Source: Niveomyces insectorum RCEF 264 (taxonomy: Eukaryota > Ascomycota > Sordariomycetes > Hypocreales > Cordycipitaceae). From it: a stretch of 64,000 bases of DNA. A model generated the notes under the pieces. The model did no database searches and was not told the DNA's origin. It saw only the letters and a list, made by a program, of their open reading frames with translations. Below, piece after piece: positions 1 to 11,540 of this stretch; position 1 is the first letter of the stretch; every line of letters begins with the position of its first letter. The stretch spans positions 1,731,072 through 1,795,071 of the forward strand of contig AZHD01000005.1 of the NCBI GenBank assembly GCA_001636815.1. Reading direction: 5' to 3'. The translations under genes and the position numbers were made by a program.

Positions 1-3000
1 CAGAGGAGCTTTTTCGCCTTTTCCGACCTCGAAGTCCTTTTTTTCTTTCACTTTTGTTTCCTGGCAATACCGGACTCCCCTCGCCGCTTGTCCTTTTACG
101 GACCGACTCTCCTTTCAAGCCTAGCAACGCCCCCTTTTTCGCCTGGGGATACGATACAAATTGAAAGGAAATCAAGAACCAAAAAAGGAGGAAACGAGAT
201 GGAGGGGGTACATAGTGGTATTTGCACGTTCAAAGCCTTGCAAGCTTTCGCACCTTTGTTCCCGTTTCCTCGTGCGGTTGCCTGCTGCTCGCCCATCTTT
301 TGTTGTTGCGTCCCAACCCGCTTGTGCTTCTTAGCCTGTTGCCTGCTTTTTCTCTTTTGTCTCGTCCTGCTCTTTTCGTGTCCTATCCCGCCGTCTCCCT
401 GTGTTTGTTTGGGCATCCCGCAATGTGTGTCGCTTGGATGAAGGGCCGGGATCACCAGGCCAGATCGCCCTCCGTCCCCCAAAGTTAGCCAGCCGGTCCG
501 TCACTTTGTCCACGTCGGTGGTGCAATATGCGCAGGTATTGCTATGGCTTCTTCACATTCCCGTGCTTGGTACGATGCATGCGCTATGCATACATAACAG
601 GGTCTGGTACTTCGTACGAAACATTAGTACGAAGTAGAGTGGCTTTCAAAAAAAAGGGGGGGACATGCGTCATATGGCTGTTATTGCGCCCGTCGCTCGC
701 CCAACAAACAGCACTAGGCCGCGTTGTCTGGCTTTTTTCTCAGTGCGCAGTAATGCTCCGTAATATTACCCCCGTAATACCCAAGCCCCAAGCCTAATAC
801 CACCCCCAGTACGGAGTAGTGCCTCGTACATCGTACTGTCCGGCTCTGGTGGTCCTTGCTCGTTTTCTTGATTCGACCGACCCAGCCGCAGCGACTCACC
901 CACCCACGCCAACGCCAATCACGGTCCCCGGCTGCATGCCGACCCCCTTTCCCTCGTGCATGTATCGATCCTATGCGGTATTCTTTCGGTACGTCGTTTC
1001 GAATCAAACCAGCAAAGCGGCGTTAATTTCTGTCGTTTTGCCGTCGGTGTTCTCGTTGTCTTTCGTTGTCGTTCTTTCGTTGCTGTGTTTTGGTGTATGT
1101 TCCTGTTTTCGGTTGCGTGCTCTTGTTGTTTGTCTTCATCGTGTATTTTTTTCCCGGCTTTGTTAGAAATGAAGGGGGTAAAAAAACACGTACGTTTGTT
1201 GGCAAAGGTTCTCTATCGACATGGTGCTCTTCACGTGGTTGTACTCTGGTGCCGTCCATACCTGAACACGTATTGGTGGGTTTCCGTTGTGCTGACCTGA
1301 CACAGCCCTTCCGTGCGCCCGTCCTTCCCCCCCTCTCCCCCTGCGAATATCGCCTACCATGGCCCTTTCCTTGCTCGCTTACAGTGTCAAGTTACCTTTC
1401 GTTGCCCGTACTCACGTAGTAATACTCGTGCTGCATGTGGCAGCTCCCCGTGCCCGCCTCGGACCCATTTTTTTCTTTCTGTTGATGGGACGCTGATTGA
1501 CCACAAAGAGGAGGAACAACGGGAGTGCTTTGATTGCTTTCGTTCTTTTACTCGTTGGTACTGTCCCGCTTGATTGAGTTGCTTGGTGCTGCTTGCCTTT
1601 TTTGCTGATTGATTGATTGCTTGCTTGATTGGATTACTTTGCCTCCTCTTTTTGCCTTACTGTTGTTGTTGCTGCCGTTTTATTGTCGTCGCTCTTTCCC
1701 TATCGATGTCTTGGTTTTCATATGTAATGTACAAAAGAAAGAAGTCAGGCTGCACAATCACCTGGGTAATCCACTTTGTACTTTTCGTACTTCGCACTTG
1801 CCAAATGACCCTTCGCTGTTGCCCCCCTCTAATGATATCCGTAGGCCCCCTTCGTTCGATCTTGATTGCATTTTTTTTGTTCCTCCTGTCGCTCCTTCCT
1901 TTGCGTTCCGTGGACCACTTTTCCGCTCTTTTTTTAGTCGACCTATTTTCGCCTGGTTTCCACTTTCCACGCCTCTCTCACTCATTCCCACTGTCCCTCG
2001 CTCTTGCCATCTTGCCACACCCGTACTTCGTACGTTGTAGCCTTTCCCTCGTTCGGTCTTTCCCTCCTTTCCTTGTCTCTTAAACCCCGGGCACACACGG
2101 TTCTCCCTGTCTTCGCTTCCTGAGCGACGCCGTCGCTGATTCGTCCAGCTAGCCTCGAAACGACTTTCGGACAAGCTCCCTCTTTCTTCTCTCCCCCGCC
2201 TCCTCCTCCTCCCTCGCTCCTTCCTGAAATGTTCATGTACTTTGCCCTTCACTAAGTACCTGCAATGCACACCATGAAGTACCCTATGTTCGATTCCAAC
2301 GTACCTTTTGCACGTTGTCTAGTGGTAAATATACATTCACCAATCATGCCTTGTACCTCGCAGGGCAAAGCATTGTCCGTACCCGTACAACTTCTCCGTA
2401 CCTTCCACTTTGCTGTGCTTTTGCGCTACCCCCGCCCCTCCCCGTCTGTGTATTGGCTGCCTTCTGCTTTGTTGCTGCTGCAATCATTTGTCGTTGTCGT
2501 AAACGGTGGGACCGCCCACCACTTGTGTGTGCACTCCGTACCTCCACCGCGTACCTGCGAACTAACATCATATTACGAGTGCGGGCTACGCCAAAAGAAA
2601 CAAGCCGACGACGAAAGTGTATCCTGCAAAAAGACGACGACAACGACAACGCAACGACGCACCACACCTCCTCCTACGTACATGGTCTACGAGCACGCGC
2701 GTGTCCGTTCCTATCTTTCTCGTTTCCTTTTCTGTTTTTTTCTTTTCCTTTTCTACTCTCCTTTCTTCCATTGCCCTCGACAGACGTTCCCTTCGTCGTT
2801 CCTTTACCTTCCATTCACTTTTTTTTCACTTTCCTCGTTTCTCCATTGACCAACGACTCGATCCTCAAGCCAACTTGCGCTGCCGACCCAGCCGGCCTCT
2901 TTACCGCTCTCGCCCGCTTCCCGCCGTCTCGATTGTCGTCCGTGCCGTCTTCTCGACCTCCTGCAACAACGACGACGAAGATTCCTTGCGTCACCCTGTC

Positions 3001-3876
3001 GACCTATCCGTCATCTTTTGCCTCCGAATCTCGCGATATCTGCTTTTGTCGAGTTTGTGTACCTCCTTTGCCGACCTTCCGGACCGTCGCTTTTTAGGCC
3101 GCACGATCGTGAGGCTTCTGCTTGATCTGTTTGCAGAGAGAGGTGTGGGAGCTGCCACGAAGCTGGGCTCAGCGGAAACAATGGGCATTGCATCCGTTGC
3201 GTGAAAGCTCATTGAGGGTCGGCACCCACAAAACCCTCTACGGGAGACAACAGTTGCGGCGCCGCCATCCACAAACACCGGGGCTTTTCCACCAGGGTGG
3301 TGCAGTGGTGTTTGCACAGTGAACGAACCGACGCTCTATTCACTACTTTCGTCCGAGCTACCTAGCAAAGTCGTGAAACTTGTGTTGCCTGCTGGCCGCC
3401 AACGAAGAGCTCTCAGACTCGCAGACAATTATCAGAGGGTTGCGTCGTCGTTTTACCGCGGATTCATTCAGCTTTGCAGTCATATCCTTCTCACGTCAAG
3501 GTCCTCGTCACTTTAATCAAACCCTCCCGTTTGCACCACCGCCCACGGCAACGGACTTCAGACAAACTCCTTCGACAAGGCAACCTACGCAGCCATTTTC
3601 GCTTTTCTGCATCTTCTTCTACAAATGCATTCGATTGCATTCTCCCCAAGACTCTCGCCATCTTCTCCCTCAGCTTTTTCCTGCCCATCGACGACGTCGT
3701 CCAGCCGAAACCGCTTTCTTTCCAATCCGTGCCGGCGATCACACGACCCCTATCTACCACCACCTTCGTGGTCAACGGAAAAGGCAGCGTGCATCTTACC
3801 AGCTTACAAAGAACGGAAGCACCGTGCCATTCCCAGCGGCCTTCGTACACCACCCGGTGACGACCAGGTCGGCGCC
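1..3876 (+). promoter_or_regulatory. Long CT-rich upstream region/leader of the cyclin gene, no gene seen
   Basis: No convincing coding region is present. The open frames are short, overlap one another and are rich in Ser, Phe, Leu, Arg and Cys, as expected for translated polypyrimidine. The + strand is strongly C/T-rich throughout, a common property of promoters and 5' leaders in filamentous fungi. How far the transcript reaches upstream cannot be read from sequence. Several ATGs precede 3877, including one in frame at 3625, so upstream ORFs or a 5' UTR intron are possible. Copies of the dispersed word TAATGCTCCGTA/TACGGAGTA lie at 751-762 and 810-818. Confidence 0.5.
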
Positions 3877-6736
3877 ATGGGCACCACCTACCAACCACCA
3901 GCACTGGCTAGCTACGATGACCATCACCACCATCATCACCACCATCACAGCCACCACCATAACCCCCACAGCTCACTCGCCCACCGCTCGACTGCCTTAT
4001 CCTCACATCTGCTCTCCGAAGCGGAGCGAAAACGAACAAAACTAAGCGACGCCCATGCTGCTCTATCTCTACCCTCCGTCCTATCTAGTAGTGGGGGAAC
4101 GAGCAATACCAACAGCATTGGCAGCGGCGGACCGGATAGCACGTTTAGCAACCGTATGGCAGGAGATTACAACGGATACGGCGGCATACGCATGGCGCCT
4201 TCCACAGCGGCACCCACCGGCCAAGAGCTGCAAAACCAAGCTCTGCATCAACAACAGCGCGCCCTGCCCAATCAGCTGTCCGCGTTGTCCTCGTCTTTGT
4301 CGACACCTACTTGCACTGCATCGGCAGGAACAGTCCGCAAGTCGTCATTCCAAGCAACACCACCGGCGCTGCAGGCTGTTTCGAACCACAACAATGCCGC
4401 GAGTCATCATCCATCTAGGTTAACGGATACGACGCTCCGGGATGGTCCGTTACATGGGCACTCGCTCTCCGTCTCCGAGAAAGATTCGGCCGCAATGGTT
4501 ATGCACAGCTTGGAAATACCCAAATGCATCGACCCACGAGGCGGCAGCCTGTCCGATTTTACTGCAGAGGTATGTCCTTGTGTCCACCCTTCTTTTCGCT
4601 TTTTTGGCTCTTGTTTTTCTATGCTTTTTTTATCTACTTTCGTGCTAATCGCGTCATGGCAGATGACGTGTTTGTTTTGGTTCGAATTTCCTCTCGTATA
4701 CCAACTCGCCGACAACATCAATATGATCCCTTCCAACGTTTGGATACCGAGGATATGTCAAAACGCCGTCCCGAACTCCAATTTCAAGTCGTGGGTTCAC
4801 CGCCTGCTCGCTACGACGCAAGTCACACAGAATGTTGTTCTGCTTGCCTTGCTCTTCGTCTACCGCCTGAAGTCTCTCAACCCCATGGTTCGGGGCAAGC
4901 CCGGCAGCGAATTCCGTCTTCTGACCGTAGCCCTTATGCTCGGCAACAAATGTACTTTTTTCCTTTCTTTTTGTGGATCAGTTCCATGCCCCAGTCACCA
5001 TGTGTTCTGTTTGCTGACAACGTCTGCTTTTGATAGTCCTCGACGACAACACCTACACTAACAAGACATGGTCTGACGTATCCTGCTTGCACGTGAAAGA
5101 CATCCACGTTATGGAGGTGGAATTTCTAAGCAACATGCGCTACAGCCTACTGGTCTCCAAAGACGAGTGGGAAGAATGGCTGGTGAAGCTCGCCAAGCTC
5201 CGCGTGTACTACGAACGGGCGTCGCCTGCGGCCTCATCACCCCAAGTCGTCTCTTCTCCCCTCCACCCGTTTATGTCGCCGGTGCAGTCTCCCATCGGCA
5301 CACACCAGGCGGGCGTGCTCAACTTTGGTGCTTCAGCAGGGTCTTCAGCGCCTATTCTTGAACCGCCCACGTACTCTCCCACGTACACACCTGTCTATGC
5401 TTCGACCTCTGCCACAGCCAGACAACAGCAGCAGCAGCAGCAGCAACCTTGGACTGGTGCGTTTCTGGGTGCGCAGGCTACGTCACCGCCAGTCATGGCG
5501 CCAAGGCCGGATACGAAGAATGCGCTCGGAAAGAGAACGCTCTCGTACGACGATCCCACCGAGCCGCCACCGAAGCGTGCGTCGCGCCAAGCACCGCAAA
5601 TGTCATCGGCGCTACCACAGCCGCCGCTTTCCACGCCCCAGACCATGGTGCCACCCATATCGACACTCGCAGCCATTGTACCGAGCTCTGGCTCAGCGTT
5701 CACGGCAGGCGAAAGCTCTGAGGCCAAGGCAGCCGTAACGGAAAAAGGGGGCCTTCGTCTGCCCCCACCGCAGCTTACTCTGAACACCGCGACGACGGCA
5801 ACGACGACACAAGGCCAAGCCCCGGTCCTGCATACCAATGGCTATCAGTCAGCGTATCAGGCCGCATACCAACCTGTGGCGACTCACGCGTCCCTGGCCG
5901 CCCAGGCTGCACATGCAGCACAGACGTCGCAAACGCAAAATTCTCTGGCTCTTCCGCCGCCGTTGGCGCTCGGTGTCCGTGCCATGGCGACTGTGTATGC
6001 GGCGAACAACAACAACGGGACTGGCATTGTAGCTATGTCATCCGCTGCGGCGACGACTGCGTCCATTCCCGCTCTTACGACGACAGCGCCAACTACCACT
6101 GCAGGCTCCAGTTACGCTCATCAGCCTCCCCTGCTGACCACAACGGGACCAAATATGATGGGGCACGCGTCGTCTGTCTTGGCCACGGGTGGCACAACAC
6201 CAACATCGTTTACCGCGCCCAGCTTTGGAACGCCGACAAAGCGTATGAGCCCGCTCAACGCACTGACTCCCGGCGCCGGTTCAGTATACGCTGCTGCGAC
6301 GACGTCGTCGCCGCTCACGGAGAGCTTCCCGCACATGGCCGGCGGCGTCCACACGCCCATGTCACATTCGCCGTCAATTTATTTGCAGCAACGAGCAAGC
6401 CCGTATCGGCCCATCCGCAATGTGCACATGTTGCTGAATCCGCCGCCCTCGTCCAGTCTGCAAGAGTTCCAGACCACGGGCCCCGTTCTAATTCCCCCGA
6501 CTCAAATGTACTACCAACCGCTAGGACGGCGCCACGACCTTCGCTCCGGTATCGTGCCCGAATTCCGCGGTATGCCCCTCAACGGCGCCATGCGCCACGG
6601 ACTGTCTCTGACACCGATCCAGACGCTTCAGCAACAGGCGATGCAGCAGCAGGTGTTGGAGCACCAGGCGGTGCAGCAACAACAGGCTATGCAGCAGCAT
6701 CACTTGCAGCATGGACAGCCTCATTATCAAACCTGA
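3877..6736 (+). CDS. Clg1-like, Pho85-type (Pcl/Pho80 family) cyclin
   Basis: Exons 3877-4569, 4663-4951 and 5037-6736 give 893 aa. Introns are 4570-4662 (GTATGT, branch GCTAATC) and 4952-5036 (GTACTT, branch GCTGACA). The cyclin box spans about residues 228-390. It contains MTCLFWFE, RLLATTQVTQNVVLLALLFV, LLTVALMLGNK and, across intron 2, FLDDNTYTNKTWSDVS, the usual signature of Pho80-like cyclins; the block is closest to the Clg1 type. Family members bind and activate a Pho85-type CDK in nutrient, polarity and autophagy control. Residues 1-230 are low-complexity with a His run near residue 15. The C-terminal half is Ala/Thr/Pro/Gln-rich with polyQ. ATG 3877 (GCGCCATGG) was chosen; an in-frame ATG at 3625 would add 84 less convincing residues. 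Intron 1 is 93 nt, in frame and stop-free, so its retention would add 31 residues. Confidence 0.85.
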
Positions 6737-7676
6737 GAATCTTGACAGGCGTTGGGTAGAACCTCTGTTGCAATGTCCCGCAATGCATGCCATACTCGGC
6801 AAAAGTGTTTGCGTTATGAAATTGGAAGATTCATGCAGGATTCCCGACAGTCATTCTCTTCCCCAGGACCTGTATTCTTTGTATTATTTTCTTTATTTAT
6901 TCGTTTATTTTTATAGGGCGTGTGGCATACAATTTTTTGCATGGAAGCGGCGTTTTTCAATGTTCCTTCAAAGGTTCACCGTTCATATGACTTGCAGCTC
7001 ACCAGGAGTATCGTTGGGTTGTCGTCTGGAAACCGTGCCCGCTGTTAGGGAAACAGAGCCGCATTCATACTGAAGGCACGCATCTCATGTTTTTCACTTT
7101 CGTTTTGCTCGTCGCTTTTTTTTTTGTTACCTTGCGTTCTTTTTCCTAAACAGGGTACACTCGCACAGGACCTCAATCGGTCAAAGAAACAAGCATACAG
7201 GGGTGCTAAAAAGCCATCCTGAGCTGTTTTTGCATTGAGCGGAGTTTTTGCATGACTTTTTTCTTCTTTTTAGACAACATGCCATCAGTCTTCAAGCCTT
7301 GGGATTTGCCTCATCCGCAAAACTCTCCCAGGCCCCCTGAAATACTAGATACAGCAGAAGAAAAAAAAAGAAACATTAGCAAAACGCAACTTCAAGAATC
7401 TGATCCACTATTGTGACATGGCGGCGAATGGGTATCCTTCGGGGTAGATTTTTTTGTTTGCGTACGCGAATTGCATGGAGACCAAAGCATACCACAGCTG
7501 CACTCCACTATCAGTCACCTTAGCCAGCCCTCGGCTCTCATTCTCCTACGTCTCCTCGTCTCATTACCTCATCAAGTTATGTTTCAATGGTTCTTTATTA
7601 CGTAGCGTCTGTAAATAATTTTCCTCGTGATGTCACACTCCCTAGATGCATCCACCATCTCTAAATCTCCGTGTCC
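6737..7676. other. Intergenic, convergent 3' regions
   Basis: This is the spacer between the 3' ends of the cyclin gene (+) and the GT90 gene (-). It is T/A-rich with short homopolymers and must hold both 3' UTRs and polyadenylation signals. No coding frame or RNA gene was recognised. Confidence 0.5.
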
Positions 7677-9173
7677 TTACTCGTCTTCCCGCGGCGTCAG
7701 CGAGTACAACTCCCAGGGCACGCCTTCGGCCAGCGCGCTCTCGTTGAACTGCACCACCTGTCGCCACCCGCGCAGGAGCGCACGCCAGTAGCATGCCTCG
7801 GCCGCCGGGCTCAGGTACCCGCGGTCGGCAAACAACGAGCGCTGCCGCGCCGCGATGCCTTCGGCCACGGCCGGGTGCGCCTCGAGCCAGCGTACGGTGG
7901 CGCCGAGGTCCGACCAGTCGGGCGCCACAAAGACGAGGTTGGCCTCGTTCGGCCGCGCGTGCGGCCACGCCGCTTCCTCGTCGTCTGTGGGCTGCCAGCG
8001 CGTGGCGTTGTGCCCGAGGTCATGGTCGACGTCGACATCGACGGTGACGTCGAGATCGAGATCGAGATCGATATCGGATGAAAACAGTGGCTTCACGAGG
8101 TGCGTCGTGTGCTGCATCCATGCAATCGGCGGTGTCAGCACCACGCTGCGGCAGAGCTGGTGGAACTGGAACCGCCCGCTGTACGTGATGCCCTCGGTGT
8201 GCACGACGTACTTGTACCGGCAAAAATCCTCAATCATCAGCGCGTTGCTGGCGTCCTGCATCGCCTGCTGGTTGACCACGCCGTCGCGGTCCTCGTCCAG
8301 CCACGCCAGCTCCTGCACGTCCGCCCAGGGTCGGCCCGCCGTCGCCGCCAGCAGGTTGCGCCGCAGGTCCGGGTGGTGCGCGCTGCCGAACCGCGCCGTG
8401 CCGCGCCACACCGCGCGCGGGTCCTTTTTGGCAAAGGTACCGGTGGCGCGGTCGTCCTCCAACCGGTCCACGGCCGCGGCGGCCCGCGCCATGGACCCGA
8501 TGAACCGCGGCCGCCAGGCCCAAAACGCGAAATGCGGCATCAGAAACGACCGGCCGATGGGCGCGTTGCCAGCTGTCGGTGCGGGAAATGCCGGCAGCGA
8601 GTACGTCCAGGCCGAGCCGTGAGGCTGGTCCTGGACGTTGAGGGCGAAGACGGTGTCCAGTGCGGACGACGACGCATCCATTTCGTCGGAAAAGGGCGCC
8701 GTGAGCAGGGCACGGCTGATCTGGTGCAGGGCCGAGGCACGGGCGTCAAGCAGCTCCGGGGGCAGGATGCCAGGCCGTTCCGCTTGCAGAACGACCAGCC
8801 GGCCGTTGCGGACGCGCGCCAACAGTGGGCCCAAGTCGGTGGCCGGTGGCAGCGCGAAGGGCCCCTGGGCGACCTGGTCGTCGATGGGCTTGGTGAGCCC
8901 AGGGAAGGCGGTGCGGCACTGCGCCTCCGTCATGGAGAGAGACTGAAACGCAGCAGACTGTGGGCTGCCTTGTATGTCGTCGTCGTCATGGTGGCTATGG
9001 TGGGTGTGGTGGGTGTGGTGACTGCCGTGGCGGGCGTTGGGCAGGAAGCCCCAACGGCGGGTGGCGCCCTCGCGGCCCGGGAGGACCACCAACAACACAA
9101 CGTACGAGGCGGCACAGATGACGAATACGGTCGCCACCCTCAGTCGCCATCGTGGTCCTGAAGGCTCGGTCAT
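7677..9173 (-). CDS. GT90 (CAP10-like) glycosyltransferase, type II membrane protein
   Basis: A single exon encodes 498 aa, starting at ATG 9173. A short basic N-terminus is followed by one hydrophobic anchor (about residues 11-30) and a His/Asp-rich stem with several HH pairs near residues 50-65. The luminal catalytic region carries blocks typical of fungal GT90/CAP10 proteins: VWRGTARFG, RRNLLAATAG, then IEDFCRYKYVVHTEGITYSG with FQFHQLCRSVVL, and a C-terminal ACYWRALLRGW. GT90 enzymes transfer xylose or glucose to glycoproteins or glycans in the secretory pathway; the donor cannot be inferred here. Between LVKPLF and LVFVAPDW lies an Asp/Val/Leu alternating insert encoded by a GATCGA-like repeat. 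The gene is divergent from the secreted-protein gene at 10539. Confidence 0.8.
   Translation of the reverse strand: MTEPSGPRWRLRVATVFVICAASYVVLLVVLPGREGATRRWGFLPNARHGSHHTHHTHHSHHDDDDIQGSPQSAAFQSLSMTEAQCRTAFPGLTKPIDDQVAQGPFALPPATDLGPLLARVRNGRLVVLQAERPGILPPELLDARASALHQISRALLTAPFSDEMDASSSALDTVFALNVQDQPHGSAWTYSLPAFPAPTAGNAPIGRSFLMPHFAFWAWRPRFIGSMARAAAAVDRLEDDRATGTFAKKDPRAVWRGTARFGSAHHPDLRRNLLAATAGRPWADVQELAWLDEDRDGVVNQQAMQDASNALMIEDFCRYKYVVHTEGITYSGRFQFHQLCRSVVLTPPIAWMQHTTHLVKPLFSSDIDLDLDLDVTVDVDVDHDLGHNATRWQPTDDEEAAWPHARPNEANLVFVAPDWSDLGATVRWLEAHPAVAEGIAARQRSLFADRGYLSPAAEACYWRALLRGWRQVVQFNESALAEGVPWELYSLTPREDE
8023..8076. repeat. GTCGAC/GAGATC imperfect hexamer repeat inside the GT90 CDS
   Basis: Short GTCGAC, GACGTC and GAGATC words repeat here. 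On the minus strand they encode an alternating Asp/Leu then Asp/Val tract of about 18 residues between two conserved GT90 blocks. Confidence 0.75.
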
Positions 9174-10538
9174 CGGTGCCTGGCGGACGGAAAAAGGTGT
9201 GTTGGTTGGTAATTTCTTTCCCCCCCTTTTTCTTTTTTTTTTCCCGCACGCAGATTCGAAGGATCACGATAAAGGAAATGCTGCGGGCGTCACACCCGTC
9301 ATATAAGCGGGATAGTGAGTCTGAGTAGCCTCTGTACAGTAAAAAAAGAACACGATACCCTTGTTTTACCCCTTTTCACCCTTTACTTTGTAGTCTTGGC
9401 TTTGTAAGTACATGGCGGCTAAAAAGGCCTAAGCCGCGTTTGCAAAGCCACCAACCCGACCCTGCGTTCACGGCATGTTCTTTGACCATAGACGGGAGGT
9501 CTGTCTCATCCTGAAAGTAAACAGACTTTAGATTGTCATGATGGGATTTTTTTTGTCTTTGCAGACTTCTTGGTAGGTACGGTCCTCTGGCTACGAAACG
9601 TTTTGTTTGTGAAAGATCTCATAAGCGAAAATTATTTTTCAGCAAAATCAAAGCGAATATTGAAAAGATTAAGAGAAAATTATGCGTGTCTTCATTTTGG
9701 ATCCGCTGCTGAGCAGGCATCTTCTGAACTACAGCCTTTTCTGCCAGTCGACACGGCACATTGCCCCGTTGTAATACACAGTGCTCCGTAAAAGCCTGCA
9801 AGGCAGCCGCCACACCTGGCCCTCTTTTCATTTAGGAGAAGCCCCTAATTTTCTTCGTGTTTCGTTGTAGGATCACAATCTTACTCCGACACTAAACAGT
9901 GCAAACGACTCGTTGTGGCCCAGTATATTTTTCCTTTCAGAGTTTAGGCCTCTTGGCTACAAAGCTGTCCCCTACCTTCATCCAGTCTTTTTAAGGGATT
10001 CTGCTAATTTACTTCACCTTTTGCTGCGCCGCACGGATCATTTACACGATGAAGCAGTGCCTTGATTTTAATATCAGTCGCAGGGAGACAAAGATGTGGA
10101 AGGGCCGAGATGACAAGGCAAATATGACAATGCAACTTCATTCTTGTGCATTTTTCTGGAGGCATTGGTCAACGTTCGGCCACAAGCCCCAGGGCCTGGT
10201 TCGATCCGTCCGGGACTCGTTCTTGGCGTGGTTGTGGATCGGGATGTCTTGCTGGAAGGGGGGAAGTCAAATGATACGATGGAGCAGCGAATCCTTCGCC
10301 TCAAATTGGAAGATGCTGCGCGTCTTTGCCGAGGAGGAGAGAGAGAGAAAGGCAAACATGACATAGCCTTGTTAAGTGATGAGATACCGCGAGGTGTTGA
10401 GTATAAATACCTCTAGGGGCATCGGTCCAAGCAATACTTGAGTCGAGACATTACGGACCGTTCTAACCTCTCGTTTCGCTTTGTGAAAAAAAAAGCTGTC
10501 CTCATCTGGTCTTCATGTTTTGTTGCTTTTGTCCGACC
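9174..10538. promoter_or_regulatory. Divergent intergenic region between the GT90 and secreted-protein genes
   Basis: This 1.4-kb spacer must hold both promoters. The part next to the GT90 start contains pyrimidine runs. A copy of the dispersed word GTGCTCCGTA is at 9781-9790. A TATA element near 10402 serves the downstream gene. No coding frame is convincing. Confidence 0.5.
10402..10409 (+). promoter_or_regulatory. TATA box (TATAAATA)
   Basis: TATAAATA lies 130 bp upstream of ATG 10539, at a position compatible with a core promoter and a leader of about 100 nt. Such a clear TATA element is rarer in fungal housekeeping genes than in regulated ones. Confidence 0.45.
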
Positions 10539-11255
10539 ATGCCTCGTCCCGCACGCACCACGGCCGCCCTTGTGGGCGCCGTCTTCCTCGGCGCCGCTGG
10601 CCTGCTGCCCACGGCCGCCGCCGCCGCCGCCGTGCCCAACGTCACCGTTGTGCCGCTGAGGACCGGCACTTGCTTCGACTGGCCCGGCTGGCAAAACGAC
10701 TTGGACCGCATCGACATCACCGCGCCCGTGACTATCACCATCGACCAGGCCGAGAACGGCACCGTCAACGGGCTGGTGGCGAGCAGCACGGACTACAGCT
10801 GGCCGCCTTTCGACGCCAACGACACGACCGGCCACTGGAACTTTACAGCGCTGACGTTCGATTTGCGCTCGCGCGAGTATGCCAAGATGCTCTTCTTCTG
10901 CATCGACGGCGTCATGAAAGTGTACAACGGCTTGGCGCCGCCGTCCATCACCATCAACCGGGACTGGCACAACGGATTCCTCATGGAGACGTACGCGGCC
11001 AACAGCACGACGGGCAACACGGTGGCAGGCTACGAAGTGGAGGTGTACAGGCACGTCGACCCGGCCACGAACAAGACGCTGCCGGGCGTGTTCCTGGGCG
11101 CGCTGAACCAGACGACCTGGGGGTTCCACACGGGCGAGGACGACGCGTCGTTTTACGAGGCCCGCCTGGAAGGCCTGCCGCTGGACCCGAACACTCTGCC
11201 GCGGGCGGGCTATCAGCCGACGTTCTCGGGCTTTTTGCGCGTTGACCGGATATGA
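10539..11255 (+). CDS. Small secreted glycoprotein of unknown function
   Basis: A single exon encodes 238 aa from ATG 10539 (ACCATGCC). An in-frame ATG at 10515 would add only eight residues before the signal sequence, so the downstream start was chosen. The N-terminus MPRPARTTAALVGAVFLGAA with an Ala-rich stretch is a typical signal peptide, with cleavage likely around residues 27-32. The mature part has seven N-X-S/T sequons (NVT, NGT, NDT, NFT, NST, NKT, NQT) and two conserved-looking cysteine blocks, TCFDWPGWQNDL and LFFCIDG, which could form a single disulfide. There is no membrane segment, GPI signal or catalytic motif I can name. The 3' end faces the MFS gene 285 bp away. Function is unknown; an effector or cell-wall role is only a guess. 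Confidence 0.75.
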   Translation: MPRPARTTAALVGAVFLGAAGLLPTAAAAAAVPNVTVVPLRTGTCFDWPGWQNDLDRIDITAPVTITIDQAENGTVNGLVASSTDYSWPPFDANDTTGHWNFTALTFDLRSREYAKMLFFCIDGVMKVYNGLAPPSITINRDWHNGFLMETYAANSTTGNTVAGYEVEVYRHVDPATNKTLPGVFLGALNQTTWGFHTGEDDASFYEARLEGLPLDPNTLPRAGYQPTFSGFLRVDRI

Positions 11256-11540
11256 TGTTTTTGTGGATTCAGTATCATCTTTCTGTAGCTCACGTTGTGT
11301 TCTGTATTTCTTAAGCCATATAAGGTATCAGATTAGATTCGGAAAAATATGTAAGAAAGGATATCTGTGTGGATGAAAAATGTAAACCGGGATAGGCAAG
11401 ACAAGTAACAAAAACAAATTATAAAAAAAATAAAGTAACAAAATGCAGACCTTATACGTTCATCCCTGTGACTGTGTTCCACCATTTTACTTGTTTTCCT
11501 TTCTTTTCTTTTTTCAATTATTTTCTCTCATTCGTCCCTT

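Noticed and set aside
1609..2270. Several 140-195-codon frames on both strands in the CT-rich leader
   Set aside because: Ser/Phe/Leu/Cys or Arg/Glu/Gly-rich translations of polypyrimidine DNA, mutually overlapping.
2265..2340. Possible tRNA B-box-like GTTCGATTCC
   Set aside because: No A-box at the right distance and no cloverleaf stems could be drawn.
8100..9161. 353-codon plus-strand frame opposite the GT90 gene
   Set aside because: Shadow frame; the minus strand carries the conserved GT90 blocks.
10413..11129. Long minus-strand open frame opposite the secreted-protein gene
   Set aside because: GC-rich shadow of the plus-strand CDS; no signal, motif or splice support.
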